A program made the position numbers and the translations under genes. Below are positions 11,774 to 23,949 of a stretch of 64,000 nt of DNA, one piece after another. A model generated the notes under the pieces. That model was not told where the DNA came from and did no database searches. It was given only the letters and a program-made list of their open reading frames with translations. Numbering within the stretch: position 1 is the stretch's first letter; every line of letters begins with the position of its first letter. Origin of the DNA: Tetrastigma voinierianum (taxonomy: Eukaryota > Streptophyta > Magnoliopsida > Vitales > Vitaceae); the NCBI GenBank assembly GCA_016808115.1, contig JAEQBH010004427.1, positions 180,302-244,301 on the forward strand, read 5' to 3'.

Positions 11774-12936
11774 ATTTCCAATTTTCAATTCTCTAATTTT
11801 AAAGTTACAAATTCCCCAACTTCAAAATTCAAGTTCCCAAATTTCTAATTTCTAATTTTCAAATTCTCAATTTCAAATTTCCAAATTCTTAATTTTAGTT
11901 TCAAAATTTCAATTTTAAATCAGTTTCAAAAATTTAAATCACATGATTAATTCCACAATCCCAATAAAATAGAATCTCGTGGAGTTAATTTGTGTGAAAG
12001 ATAAATGAGTTTGGGTAGAGCCCGACATTTCATTTATCATTTGAATAAATAATTTGACATATAATCTATGACCTAATTTCTTGTGAATATTTTGTATTTT
12101 ATTATTACATTAACATTGTTTCTAATTGATAGCACTTCGGATATACCACCTAGGTACACATTTTTCTTATCTAACCGTGCTTATTTATTTATATGTCCAT
12201 TTATTGATATACGTCTGTTGTTCTATTGTTATTACTTGTCTTTAGTATTCGTTGATCATTAACCAAAAATAGCATTTTTCTTTGTTTGTTTAGTAGAGAC
12301 CCGACTTTAGGGGCTTGGAGGAGTGCTACAGCTTGCTATCATACCTTCCTAATAAGTACTTGGCCCTCGAACTTAGACACAATTTTTCTCATATCTGTAT
12401 TTTCTTATCAAGAGTCATATTTATGATTTTTCCTTTTATTTTATTTTCATTTAAAAAAAAAAGTGACAATTCAAAATCATTTTCTAAAAATGGCTTTTTC
12501 AGATAAAAAACGAGTTTCACCTTTATAGTACGAAACACATAATAGAAAAACAGTGTCCATAAACATCAAAATAAAAAAATAAAAAAGTTTAAACACTTGA
12601 ATAAATATAAAATTGATATAAAATTGTAAAAATAGAAAAATTGGAAAAGTTGAGAGACAATTTCTATAATTAACCCATTATAAGATATTAGAGCTGGCAT
12701 CTTCTTTGAAGTAAGCATCTTTTCAAGCATATAATAATTAACCATGATGAATTATATATATAATTAATTAATTAAAATACTTCTTATTAGTAAATAAGAT
12801 ATAAATATTTTAATTATTTGTTAAATATATTTATTTTAATATAACTAGAAATTAAAATTAATCTTAAAAATGTGGTGGGATTGGAACTTTCACCTCAGGC
12901 TAAACTATCTCATATTCAAAAAACTATAATACAAAT
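11774..12936. other. Low-complexity and AT-rich spacer
   Basis: The AATTTCAAATTCCAAATT-type degenerate repeat continues to about 11940. The segment 12290-12360 (AGACCCGACTTTAGGGGCTTG, then ATACCTTCCTAATAAGTA) looks like a fragment of a dispersed repeat that I cannot place. The rest is AT-rich with no coding signal. Confidence 0.35.
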
Positions 12937-13698
12937 TGATGATGCCTTTTTCAACCTAACCTGGGCCGAGCGGTCGATCAAGCGTCGAGCTAAGACACTG
13001 TAAATAAACCGATGGACGCCGGATCGTTTGGGCTGGGAGAGGAATACCGCAATGCTAGTCCATCACAACCGAGCGTTTGCCCGAGAGGAATACCGCAATG
13101 CTAGTCCACCTGGTCCGAGTGCGGCTCGCCCGCATGGGAAAACAAAGGAAGAGGGGCTCTAGCGAGGCTTCGCCGACCGCTCCGATGCTCTGCCGATCTC
13201 GTCCGAGAGATGGAGAAAGAGTCTTTCCTTTGCTTAGTTTTCGCGGGCCTTTAGCGCTGAGCCGCCTCAGATTTTGTGTCACTAGTCTTCATCCAATTTG
13301 GATCACATGATTAGGGTTCTTCCCTTTGAGGATCGGTTTTCTCACGTAGTCATCCATAGATTTAGCAAATGGATTAGTCAATGGAGTTTATTCTGGAGTA
13401 ATCCTCCTTCCTTATCGAGATATCCAACTAACGGTTTTTGATGCCTTTCCTTTCTTTTATACAGGACTTGATATGGACGCCTCTTATGAATATTCTATCA
13501 TCCGTTATTTGTAGAGATGTAGCTCGACCGTCCTTGTAATGGGCTCTCTTTGTCCTCTTTCAATTCCATGTTCTGATCTAATCTGGCCGAAAGCTGGTTT
13601 GGGCTAAGTTGTTATGGAAGGATACGGACATGGTACCTCACACCGCTCTTTAGGGTCGGGCGTGAAATGCTCGACCCATTTCTATATCCTTATTATCA
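12937..13698 (-). repeat. E1 3' LTR
   Basis: Matches 26031-26760 along its length. Shared words include GGATCGTTTGGxxTGGGAG, GAGTCTTTCCTTTG, TCAATGGAGTTTATT, GATGCCTTTCCTTTCTTTTA, TTATTTGTAGAGATGTAG and GGGCTCTCTTTGTCC. The plus-strand ends are TGATGATG and TTATCA. On the minus strand the TATA box TATAAAAG is at 13454-13461. Confidence 0.8.
13454..13461 (-). promoter_or_regulatory. E1 3' LTR TATA box
   Basis: TATAAAAG on the minus strand, preserved at the same place in the other LTR (26554-26561) although the flanks have diverged. It is the presumed core promoter for element transcription. Confidence 0.55.
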
Positions 13699-14120
13699 AT
13701 GGCTTCAAATTCTTGTGTACGGATTGCGTGGGCAAGGGTTGTGATTAGTCCTGCGACGGTTGTTGTTTCCCCGTGTCTGCTCGGGTGTGGATTAACCTGT
13801 CCGCCGTCATATGTTAATGATGGCTCTTCGAGTTTCGTGCTTGTTTTTCATATTCTCTTTGTTTTCCCTTGTTTCTTGGCTCTCTCTCGTCGACCTTCTA
13901 GTTCCGACTCTCTTTTAGCGCCTCATAACTTCCCTTTGTCTTTATATTTCTCGGGGCGCTTCAGATTCTCGCTCTGGATTTTGGCTCTATCCGTTCGCTG
14001 TCAGTCCCTTTCCTCTGTGTCTTCTTTCATTCCGGCCCGCGCATCCCGCCCCGCTGTGGTTTCTTCGACACACGACGAGGCCCTAGGTTCGCCTGCCCGA
14101 TCTCGCTTTTGGTTACGCTC

Positions 14121-16420
14121 ATGGGTCCCAAACGTTCTTCCTCTTGCGTATCGATGATTCCTCCGGGGTTGAGCGCCTGGCCCCGGCAGCCGGGGCGTTC
14201 CTTGCATTGCTTGACGGCCGTTGGCCTCATCCTCGCTCCGAGGCGCCTCCCTTCCCTTGTAAGGGAAAAAGGAAGATAAACTCTTGATCAAATATCCTAG
14301 GGGTTCGATTATCTCAGACCGCCGTCCCTACATCTTCATGGGCAGGCCCTAAGAAGTGCTCGGCCCTTTATATGAGTCTACTTTTGTTGAACTGACACCG
14401 CCTCTTCCCGGTGTTCGTATATGGTCTCCCCGATTTTTTGACTCGTTACGCTACCTCCGTGTCTAATGGTATGTTTTCGAGGTCGCTTGATAACGCCTCT
14501 CCGCTTCCCATTGCAATCCCTTTCATCAAACAAAGTTCTTCAAAGATTTTCATATCCGCCCTTCCTAACCGCCCTCAAATGGTCAGGGGCATTTTAGTGG
14601 GTTTGCCGGTCTTTTTTAGAGACAGGGCCTCAAGGTCCCTAATGTGGCTTCTCGGGCTTCCTGCATCTTAATCCGACTACGGTCGCCGAGGGGGTTTATT
14701 TATTTCCCTGCACGTCCCGGGAGCCCCTTTGGTGATTTCTGATCTTCCTTCTTCTCATAGACATGGAAAATTGGAGCATTTCTTGCCGGTTCCAACCGGG
14801 AGTACAAACCCTTAGATAGGGAAGACACCCTAGGCGCACTCCGTAACGTGGAGCCTACTCGATAACCTTCTCGTGAGTATCATCCTTACCTTTCTGCTCT
14901 CATTCATCTAAAGTCGGGCTGAATACTCGACTTTAGGCTCTCTTATATTTTCAAGATGCTCGCCTTGAGCCATGATGAAGATATTCGATTGTCGCTCCTC
15001 GCTGGGATCGAATGCCTCCGCTCGCTCCTACGCAGAGCCATTGAAGGCCTGATGTTCCCGCCCATCTGGTCCGGGCCCAAATCTTCCGCTTCAGTGGCCT
15101 TCTCGCCTCTTCACTGAGCTTTCCTCGCCCGTCGTCCCGCCCGAGGGAGTCCTAGCTCATCCGCCTGAAGGGACATTCCCCGAAGACCCTGAGCGCAAAG
15201 AGGAGGAGAACGGATTCTCCCAAGAGGGATCAGCCAGTCTGCAACAAAGTTCAGAGATTAGAAATACCTTCGAGTTCCCTCATCCAAAGGCCCGAGCGGT
15301 CCTCGGCCCTCAGCTTCGTCGAGACTCTCCCGTTCTTTGTTCGCTTCCTTCCGAGCCCATCGCAGTGGGAATCCCATAAGCTACGGTAGCGACCAGCCGC
15401 TGGCGCTTTTGCCGATAACCGTATGGAATACTTCCTTCGCACTCGCAAGTCATCTCCCCGAAGGTGTGTCCGAAGTCGAGGAGAAAGAAAGCAAAATCGG
15501 CGTTTAATTAAGCCAAAGATTCTCGCTATCTAATGCAAACTTATGGGCGGGTAAGTCGCTTCATCATCCATCCCATCGATTCGATATTGAGAAATCAAAG
15601 GAGTTGTTTCGTTGAGGAGGTTTTAGCCTTGTCTTTTCGTGGATTTGCTTTGGTGTTTATATAATTGTGTTAACTTCCATCCGATCCAGGTCGAAGTTCT
15701 AATTCCGTGTGTCTCTTGCAGTCGCCACTCATTTGGAAGGGGCTTTTACGAAAAGCCAAACCGAATGAGAACATGATCATCGAATTTAGGGCGCTGTAAA
15801 GTGACTACTTTGACTTCTGAGCGGCACGAGCTGCAAGGACGAGCATCACGATCAAGAAATAATGACGGTAAGTCTGAACTAGCATGCTTCACTGGCCGTG
15901 CTCTGCAGAGAATGTGAGAGAATCCAGGCCCCGGAGCAGCTTGAATGGCGTCATCGAGGGCGAGCTCCTGAGTAAGCCTGGAGGAACTTTTAGGTTGCAA
16001 TTTAAATGATTTGGTTTGAGAGACTCGAGAGGGGTCAAGTCCATCAGATGAGCTCCAACAGTTGGGTGGAGGAACTCTCATCTCGAGGTGAGCAACGAGA
16101 TCTTCGAACGGAGCTTCGCTGGGCGGCATCGCGGCTTGAGCGCCAAGGAAAAACAACCCTGAATCTGTTGTTCACAGGGAGGGTTTCAGAGGGCGGCGGG
16201 GCGTTGTTGGAGGGCCGTCACCGCGAGTCTTCCGTCGCAAATTTATCAAGACTCCGCCGAGCGATGAAATGCAATGGCTTTGCGAGCTTGATCTCATCAA
16301 CAAGTCAAGATGGTCGTCAGAGGGAGAGGTTATCAAACAATCGCGACTGGCAAAAAGCCTGAGCGGGCTTCGCGCTCGCAAACAGAAGTCGTCGGCATAC
16401 CACCCAGATCTAGATTTCTA
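14121..16420 (+). CDS. E1 antisense extra ORF (gypsy-associated, PF04195-like), broken
   Basis: A coding region on the strand opposite to gag-pol, just inside the 3' LTR. The start is taken at ATG 14121 (MGPKRSSS-like after frame correction), because the same start is found at 58433 in E3. Readable pieces on the plus strand include FLTRYATSVSNGMFSRSLDN, then ILVGLPVFFRDR, and, after a frame change, LHLNPTTVAEGVYLFPCT followed by SREPL. This resembles the putative gypsy-type transposon domain (PF04195) common in plant genomes. Later parts are polar and charged. Extra antisense ORFs at this position are known in Tat elements; their function is not established. Many small indels break the frame, splicing is possible, and the 3' boundary is approximate. 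Confidence 0.6.
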
Positions 16421-16549
16421 ATTTTGACCTCCTAGCGATTTAGGAGGAAGCAGGGTCTTCTGGAGGTGAATTATCTCAGAGCCCGCTACCCCTACCGGGA
16501 TCTCTTCTCTCACTCTTCGTCATCTGGACGCCTCCGAACCTTGATTCAC

Positions 16550-16575
16550 TTATGTTTTTTTTTTTTTTTTTTTTT
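16550..16575. repeat. Poly-T tract
   Basis: An uninterrupted run of about 23 T within E1, between the antisense ORF and the tandem array. Read on the minus strand it is a poly-A run inside the element's 3' region. Confidence 0.6.
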
Positions 16576-16929
16576 CAACCTCTCCTTCTTTTATCGGGCC
16601 TCGTCTCGATCCAGGTAGCCCTTTCAACAAATGCCTATTTTTTGAAATTGTGTTTCTGGGCTGAGCTACCTTTATTCTTTTTCCCGAGTCAGATAAATCC
16701 TGAGTTACTGATCCGGAAGAATTTGAACTCGCACGTTGAAATTTCGATACCATTCCGTTTATCCCGGGGCTGCCCCTAATTATGTGGTTGGTGGAGCTTG
16801 CCGTAATGCGAGTGAGGGCCTCGCTCGTGTTACCGATGGGAAGAGCTTGTCGACGAAAACAGCACCTGAATCGTCACCCTGGTATGGCAGAACTCGTCCT
16901 AGGTAAACATCAGATTTCGGCCCCACTCT

Positions 16930-18900
16930 GTTAAAGAGAGCCTGGCCATCGAGGGAGGAGCCCGTCTGCTGATGTGCAGAGAAGGGCCTGCCTTGATAAA
17001 TGTAGGGAGCTCGCTCCGTCTGCGTTGAAGGGAGAGCTCGCTCAACTCAGGAGGAGCCTGTCTGGCTGGGCGGCAGCCAAGGGCTCGTCCCGATAAATGT
17101 GAGGGAGCTAATCTCGCTCGTGTTGAAGGGAGAGCTCGCTTTGGGCCAGTGGGAGGAGTCCGTCACAGCTGGGCCGCAGAAGGGCCTCGTCCCGGCTAGA
17201 TAGAGGAGCTCGTCACCAGGTTGAAGGGAGAGCTCATTACCGAGGGAGGAGCCCGTCTCGCTGAGGTAATGTGTGCTGAAGGGCCTGCCCCGATGAATGC
17301 TGGGAGCTCGCCCGCCCGTGTTGAAGGGAGAGCTCGCCACTACTGGGGAGGAGCCCGCCTCGTCGGGCGGCATGTAGCGCCTGCCCCAGATACGAGAGAG
17401 GGAGTCGCCCGCTCGTGTTGGAAGGGAGAGCTCGTCATCGGGGGGGAGGAGCCCGTCCGTTGAAGTACGTGGGAAGGGCCTGGGTCCCGATAAATGTGAG
17501 GGCTCTGGCTCCCGCCCGTGCTGAAGCGGGAGAGCCTCGGGGCTGGCTGAGGCGGGAGGAGCCCAGCCCGTCAAGTACGCAGAAGGGCCTGCCTCATGAA
17601 TGCAGGCTCGCCCGCTCTGCGGCCGAAGGGAGAGTCAGCCAAGGTGAGAGCCCGTCTCGTTTAAAGTACAGCTGGAGGGCCTGCCCCGATAAACTGGGAG
17701 CCGCCCCGTCTCGTGGCCAAGGAGCTCAATGAGGAGGAGCCCGTCTGTTTAAGTGCAGAAGGGCTCGTCCTGATAAATAGAGGGAGCCTGCCCCGGGCCC
17801 GTGCTGAAGGGAGAGCTCGCCACGAGGGAGGAGCCCGTCTGCTAGCGCCGTAGAAGGGCTCTTCGTCTCGATGAATAGAGGAAGCTCTGCCTCGTCAGGC
17901 CGGGAAGTGGAGAGAGCTCGTTAAGGTGAGAGCCCGTCTGCTTGAAGTGGGCCGTGGAGGGCTCGCCCCGGAGCAGCTCGTCTCGCCTTCGTGTCGCGAG
18001 AGCTCTCACACGTGGAGGTTTCCGCTTGTTGAAGTGCAGAGAAGGGTTTCGCCCCGGAGAATAAATGGCGCCGTCTCGCCTCGTGCCATGGAGAGCTCAC
18101 GAGGGAGGAGCCCGCCTGCTGAAGTACGTAGAAGGCCTGCCTTGATGAACAGAGGGAGCTCGCCCGCCCGTGCTGGGAAGGGAGAGCTCGTCAAGGGGTG
18201 AGTTGTAGGGGCGGAGCCCGCCCGCTTAGCACAGCTGAGGCTCTCGCCCCGTTAGCAGCGGGAGCTCGCCTCGTCTTCGTGGGCTGGGCGGAGAGCTCGC
18301 CAAGGTGAGAGCCCGCCTGGCTTCAAGTACGCTGAGGGCCTGCCCCGGAGCAATAAGTGGGAGCTCGCCTGGCCTGCGGCCAAGGGAGAGTTTCGCTACC
18401 GAGGGAGGAGCCCGCTTTGTCAAGTGCAAGAGGAAGGGCCTGGGCCCCGGAGCAAATAAAATGCAGCTCGTTCCGCTCTCGTGCTGAAGGGAGGCGCTTG
18501 CCACCGAGGGAGGAGCCCGTCCGCTGAAGTACGCAGACGCCTGCCTGATGAATGCAGGAGCCGCCCGCCCGTGCTGGGAAGGGAGAGCCTGGCCAAGGTG
18601 AGTTGTAGGAGGGAGCCCGCCTCGCTCAAGTACAAAGGAGTGGCTCGCCCCGATACGCTGGAGCTCTGGCTCCTCGCCTCGTGGTTGAAGGGAGAGCTCG
18701 CTTGGTCGGTGTAGTGAGCCAGCTCGTTGGAAGTACGTGGAAGGGTCGCCCCGACAATAGATAAGCCTGCCCGCCCAAAAGTTGAAGGGAGAGTCGCCAT
18801 CGAGGGAGGAGCCCGGGCCCGTCAAGTACGCAGGTGCGGCTCGCCTGGCGAATGCAGGGAGCCTCGTCGCTGCGGCCGCTGGAGAGCTCGCCAATGAATC
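16930..18900. repeat. E1 tandem array A, ~97 bp unit, about 20 copies
   Basis: The unit can be followed by the marker GAGGGAGGAGCCCG, which recurs roughly every 97 bp (near 16955, 17240, 17345, 17445, 17825, 18105, 18405, 18505, 18800 and between). It is joined with GAAGGGAGAGCTCG, AAGTACGCAGAAGGGCC and CCCCGATGAATG. GC content is far above the flanks. The position between integrase and 3' LTR is the hypervariable 3' region of Tat elements. Open frames through it lack stops only because of the repeat and are not genes. Confidence 0.8.
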
Positions 18901-18944
18901 AAAGGGCGTGAGCGTGTCCATGTGAACTGGCCGGGAGAGCTCAT

Positions 18945-19560
18945 CAAAGTGAGCAACGGGGCTCATGGCGCGGTGGCCTTGGTGGCGTTCCAGCCGAAAT
19001 GGGTCAACCACTCATTTAGGGCAAAGATGGCCTCGTGCTGAGTAAATCACCTCGCTAGAGCGAGCACCCGGCTCATGGCGCGGTGGTCTTGCATGCTCCA
19101 GTGCCAACACCGAGTTGATCTGACTCGCGAGGCAGCGTGGCCTCGTGGCTGAGCAGATCACCCTCACGAGTGAGCAATCTGGCTCACGGCGCTAAGTGGT
19201 TCGGTATGCCCCCGTACCGAAATGGGTCGATCTGACCCGCTGCGCTGTGGCCTGTGTTGAGTAGATCACCTCGTCGGGGGCGAGCCGCGGGGGCTCATGA
19301 AGCGCGGTGACCTTAGTGGCGTTGGGCCCCGAAATGGTTGTCGACCCGTTTAGGCGGCGTGGCGGTAGATCACCTCGTCGAGTGAGCAGCGGGGCTCATG
19401 GCGCGTAGCCTTGTGGTGGCGTTCGGGCGGCGTAAGGTTGATCGGGCTCGTTTAGGCGGCGTGGCACGTGTTGAGTGGATCACCTCGTCCCGGTGAGCAG
19501 TGATAGCTCGGCGTGGCGAATGGCAATGCGGCTGGTGATCGACTCGTTTAAGCGTGGCAT
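18945..19560. repeat. E1 tandem array B, ~110 bp unit, about 6 copies
   Basis: Units begin with variants of GGGGCTCATGGCGCGGTGG near 18960, 19070, 19181, 19290, 19391 and 19505. They contain CCTTGGTGGCGTTC, GAAATGGGTCGACC and GTAGATCACCTCGTCG. The last unit is short. CCTTGGTGGCGTTC also occurs in the E2 array at 45.5-46.5 kb. Confidence 0.75.
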
Positions 19561-19856
19561 CTTTGATGGATCACCTCATTAAAGTAGCGGAGTTGGACCC
19601 GGGGATTCGTCCATGTGCCTTCTTGGAGGAGCCGTCGGTAGCGACGGTTGAAGCGAGCTTCGTCAATTGTGAAGCTAGTGGGTGACGCTTCGCCCGTGCG
19701 AGTTATTGGCTGTTCCCGCGTGGGGAGAGGCGCCGTATGAAGGCGCTTTATGAGAGGCCGTTTCGTGTGTCCTTCGGTTATTGAAAAAGTGCGAGAGCCA
19801 GCTTTTATCTTGTCGATGGGGAATTTGGGCAATTTTTGTGCCTTTGGGTGCTTTCT

Positions 19857-19870
19857 CTCTATAAATAGGG
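19857..19870 (+). promoter_or_regulatory. TATA-like box downstream of array B, plus strand
   Basis: CTCTATAAATAGGGG on the plus strand, antisense to pol, directly after the array. E3 has TTATAAATGG at the corresponding place (about 63970). Whether it promotes antisense transcription is unknown. Confidence 0.3.
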
Positions 19871-20129
19871 GTTAATTTGTATGCAGCTGCTGCGCTTTTG
19901 AAGGTTTCTGCTTTCCATACTGGGCGGATGAAGTTTGTAGAAGATGGATGCTTGATGTTCGGCTGCCTTCGTTGGGGGTTCTTCGACGCCTACGGGCCAG
20001 AGCTTTTAAATTTCTCGGAGTGTGGGAGTTATGTTTTTCCACTGGTTTCCCTTTGCTTGGGAGTTATGTTTTTCCCTAGCTCTCGGCTTGGGAATGAGTC
20101 TTAAGGGTGGGGGGTTGGTGCGTCCCTTG

Positions 20130-20365
20130 CCCCTCACTCCTCGTTCTCTTTTCTTTTCTCCCTCTCTCCCTGCTATACCTCTCCTCTTTTCTTTTCTTTT
20201 CTTCTTTCTATCTCCCATTTCTCATACGCTTCTTCTTCTTTTCTCTCTCCTCTGTCCCCGTCTTTTTCTCCTCTTTATCCTCCTTCTTTGTCTTCTTTTC
20301 ATTATGTCTTTCTCCTTTGTCTCCTTCCTTTTTGTTTTTGTTTTTTTTTTTTTTTTTTTTTGAGA
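20130..20365. repeat. Pyrimidine-rich tract
   Basis: About 235 bp almost purely C and T on the plus strand (CTTTTCTTTTC, TCCTCTTTTC and a final T21 run), hence purine-rich on the element's sense strand. It sits between integrase and the arrays. Long open frames on both strands here result from low complexity. Confidence 0.7.
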
Positions 20366-20599
20366 TGCAGCTTGTCTTTTGAAGTATCATGAGGAGTGCT
20401 TGTCTTGTATGCTTTCAAGACACCTGATTGTAATTGAATATGATTCATTTGGAATAAAGAGGGACTTTTATTTTCATGAATTTTCTCGTTGTGTATGTTT
20501 CTTTACATATTCGGACTGTTTGAGATACTAAATTGCCAGCGTGTGCTTGACTCGTCACATGATACTCGGTCTGGTTTTGTTACGAATCGATGCCTATTG

Positions 20600-21720
20600 A
20601 TAGAATCGCTTCAGGTGCTCCGCGTTCCATGTATGTTGCAGGATTTTCCTCTCGTGCGGACCGACTCATAGTTGCACAGTGACGACTCGGGTTATTATGT
20701 AAGGACCTTCCCGGTTGGGACACAGTTTCCCGTGCGTTGGATTCTTCCTTCTTTGGCGAAGCTTTTTAAGACGAAATCACCGTGTAACCTGGGCGGCTCT
20801 ACGGTTGTAGTGCAGGGTTGTTTCCTTTGGTACCCTTGTCTTATTTCATTGAACATGTTCGCGTTTTTCATCCAAGAGTTCCGAATTCGAAGCAGGGCCT
20901 CGTCATTTTGCTCCTCCGATGCTAACTCGACTCTGGGAGATTTATTCAACCTATTTGAAATTTCTTATACATTCCAAAATTTAGAAATGGAAATAGGGTC
21001 TCGAGTTGCCGACTTACGTGTTTAATCTGCTTGGGCGGCCCATAGTACCTCGGGAGGTATTCGACCCAACTCCTTTGAGATCCTGGCTTGGTTTTGAGGC
21101 GGCCTTGAGGGCTCGATGGTGACCGGCTGTCCATTTGATTGTGGGTGGCCCAGTGGCGAATAGTAATTTTTAATCCATTTCGACACAATCCCTGGGTAGC
21201 GTTATCAAAGCATCTTCCATTACTCCCCACGAGACGGAGCTCTCGGGATGCGAATGCGCATATGATTGCTCGCCATACGAAGTGCGTATCTTACGCTCGT
21301 GATTGTGGCTAAGAACACGACCTCGGTACTTGGTGCGAAATAAGTCTGCAGCGACGATTATAAATTTACATTGGCCTTTGCGATGGGCGGGGGAACCCGT
21401 ATGTCGACCCCACTTCTTTGGAAGGGCGGGGTGATTGATGTCGGAGGCTCTGGCGGGAGGCGGCGTGAGATTTTAGCGTGTTCTGGCGGTCACGCATCTT
21501 TTGACCGGAGTTGGTAGCATCTTTGGCGCATTGTGGGCCCCGATGTCACACCTGGCTTTCCCAGGCGTGTTCGAGGCTCAGATATGGTTCCCACGTATGC
21601 CTTCGTGCACCTCTCTTAGCACGTATTCGATGTCTTCTCGTGATGCATTTTAGGAAGAGATTGGCGAAGAATCCTCAGCTTGTAGAGGCTTCCCTTGTGA
21701 TTGGTAAACTGGCGGATCTC
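20600..21720 (-). CDS. E1 integrase domain
   Basis: Integrase of the Ty3/gypsy polyprotein, which joins the cDNA into the host chromosome. Minus-strand pieces in order: a segment with KKWGRHTG and KCKFIIVAADLF-like residues at about 21330-21440, the first catalytic Asp region (WGVD type); GSNGRCFDN at about 21190-21225, the second Asp region (SDNG type); a GHPQ-like turn followed by NG at about 21130-21160; then the C-terminal part VELASEEQNDEALL (about 20880-20925) and DFVLKSFAKEG (about 20730-20770), a GPY/F-type tail. At least four frame changes are needed to read it through. It is a remnant in this sequence, though some breaks may be sequencing losses. Confidence 0.75.
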
Positions 21721-21769
21721 GCTCTTATCTTTGCCTTCCTTTGGGTCGTACGGTAGGTTCAGGTCATTA

Positions 21770-22450
21770 ATGTAACCCCGAATAGGGTCCATCCGGGTTT
21801 GGTACGGACCACTGCTTGGGGGCCACTATCTTAGTAAGGGTCCCTGATGGAGGGCTACCTCTGCGAGGTATTCGATGGGTCTTGATCCCCATGTCTTCTG
21901 TGGCGTAGCCGGTTACACTTGGCGTCGGCACAGGCATTCTTCCGTTGGGGACATCTGTCTGACGATACAAACTTTTAAATAAGTCACGGACTTTGCGGAG
22001 ATATAGGATCATCTTCTCCCCTTTGGCCTCGTATGTGTCTTGATGCAATGAGCCACCGGGTTGGGAATCATTATGGATCTACAGGCGATCGACCTCGCGA
22101 ATGAGAAGCGAGATTGAGGCTGTATTACGGCCTCGTCGGCCTACGTTGTTGGAGCGTCGAGACCAGGCACGAGTGTGCTCGATGTCTATATCCTCACAGT
22201 ACGAAGTCGAGGTCGCTTGCCGCACCTTGCGCGTTTGAGAACTGCCAATCCCGCAGAGAAAGCTTCCAAATGTGAAGATTAGTCCCTTGATTAAGGCGGG
22301 CTCGACAAAAAACTCTGCTAGGGGGCGAGATTCCATGATGAAATCGAGTGGGATCATCCTTTTATGGGCGTTTTTTGGCACATGCCGGATGTCGAATTCA
22401 CTCAGTTCTATGGCCCATTTCATCAGCCTTCCCGGAGACCTACGGTTTTA
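21770..22450 (-). CDS. E1 RNase H domain
   Basis: RNase H of the polyprotein, which removes the RNA strand during reverse transcription. The clearest piece is KWAIELSEFDIRHVPKNAHK at 22360-22420, the junction segment typical of Tat-group RT-RNase H, followed by LDFIMESRPLAEF. Further on, EKMILYLRKVRDLFKSLYR lies at about 21955-22015, matching the end of the domain before the integrase linker. The frame breaks in between. It lies between RT (22690-23600) and integrase, as expected for Ty3/gypsy. Confidence 0.75.
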
Positions 22451-22689
22451 TGCAACACACCTTCATGGGGTGTCGGTGGGGACTTCCTATGGTGTGAGCT
22501 GAAGCCGGAGACGAAGTTCCATTAGGGTCACGAGCTAGTATTAATTTTCATTTTCGGATGCCTCTCCTCGGCTCCCTCGGGCTCGGCTGCGATGTGGAAG
22601 GCGCAGGTGTGTATCAGCTCTTTTTGTCTCCCGACGAGCAGCGCTAGTTAGAAGAAAAATACGTCTTGCGAATACAATGTGAGAGTTCT

Positions 22690-23600
22690 CCTTCTATCGG
22701 GCTCACTAAAATGGTGGCGAGCTGAGTATGTTTCAAGATTTCGCAGCTTCTTCCTTTTTCTCATCCCATTGAAAGGCTTTCTTGAAACTTGGAAGAAGGT
22801 TGGCATTGTCCTCCTTTTTGGACACGGAGAATCGACTTAGAATTTGCGATCCTCCCACGGTGTCGTTGTACTTCCTTTATCCCGATGGGCGATGGCATGT
22901 CGAGCAATGCTTTCATTTTATCAGTTTAGCCGATTCCACGTGGTTGACTGAAGCCCGAAATTTTCCCGGCCGACACGGCGAGGCTGTTGGCCGGTTCGGC
23001 TTCACTGTTATAATCCTCGGGATCACGGAGCGTCTCGGAGAGGTGGCGATGTGGATCACCGTGTGGCCAGTTTTACGACATGTCGATACACATGTATACC
23101 TCATCGTTATTACACATCTGTTTAAAACATCAGATTCACTAACCTTTGGTAGGTTGCCCCTGCATTCTTGAGCCCAAATGGCATTAGATAACGATGGGTC
23201 CCTTTGTTACGTGTGAATGGCGTCTTCTCACAGTCCTTCAGGGTCCGTACTTATACAGTTACTCTTGGGAGAAAGCGATCGTGAAGCTAAGAAGCTGGGT
23301 GGCTGTTTGTGGCATCGATAAAGGTCGTCCGGGGTAGGGAAGAGCGTCCTTTGGGCATGCTTTGTTTATATCGGTGAAATCATCTGAGGCGCCATTTGCC
23401 ATTTGCTTTCTTGGCGAGCCTGACATTGTGACCACTCTGGGTATTCTACCTCCCTGATTGCCCCTGCTTGGAGGAGCTTTCCGACTTCTTCGTTGATGGC
23501 CTTTTGTCTCTCTGGTGCGAAATTTCTGCGCTTCTACTTAACCGGCTTGAAAGATGGGTTGGCGTTTAGTTTATGAGCGTATTTGGGGTCGATGCCACTC
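22690..23600 (-). CDS. E1 reverse transcriptase domain
   Basis: Reverse transcriptase of the polyprotein. Minus-strand motifs in order: a KRRNFAPERQKAINEEVGKL segment at about 23470-23530; MPFGLKNAGATY at 23145-23190, the conserved RT block before the active site; a YxDDM-type catalytic box at about 23090-23110, present but damaged (GAGGTATAC...GACATG); and MKALLDMPSPIG-like residues at about 22865-22920, the start of the thumb/connection. Several one-base indels interrupt it. The order and wording of the motifs place it in Ty3/gypsy with good confidence. Confidence 0.8.
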
Positions 23601-23949
23601 ATGTCATTTTGCTGCATGCGAAGATGTCACATTACGTCGCCGCGGGTAGAGAGGCCTTTGAGGCCTTACGCTGAGCTGGAAGCCGATATAGAGCGAGATC
23701 TTTCCGATTGGTAAATCGATATTCTTGGTTCGACTCTTACGAGGGCTCGGGTAGAAGTGAACATGCATGTCAAGCTGGCTGTGCCCATTGTCGGCCGTTT
23801 TTGTTTCCATAGGCGGTGTAGCATTCTCGTGCCACTTCGGCGATCTCCTCGACGAATCCAAACACCGTTCTTGTCGGAATTTAATTGCGGAGTGATATCT
23901 TTGAGGGGATGGCTTTGCTCCAGCGTTGAGAGAGGGCTGCCCGGCCGGC

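Noticed and set aside
13699..14157. 152-codon plus-strand frame starting right after the E1 3' LTR
   Set aside because: Its residues show no domain, and the conserved start shared with E3 is at 14121 in another frame; treated as LTR-proximal leader.
17047..18700. Long proline/serine/arginine-rich open frames on both strands (for example 17047-17574 and 18226-19011 minus)
   Set aside because: They lie wholly in a ~97 bp tandem array, the period is not a multiple of three, and the predicted proteins have no domains.
20006..20390. Leucine/phenylalanine-rich plus-strand and lysine-rich minus-strand frames
   Set aside because: Caused by the pyrimidine-rich low-complexity tract; not membrane proteins.
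22782..23171. 129-codon plus-strand frame
   Set aside because: Antisense of the E1 reverse transcriptase motifs read on the minus strand; no independent domain.
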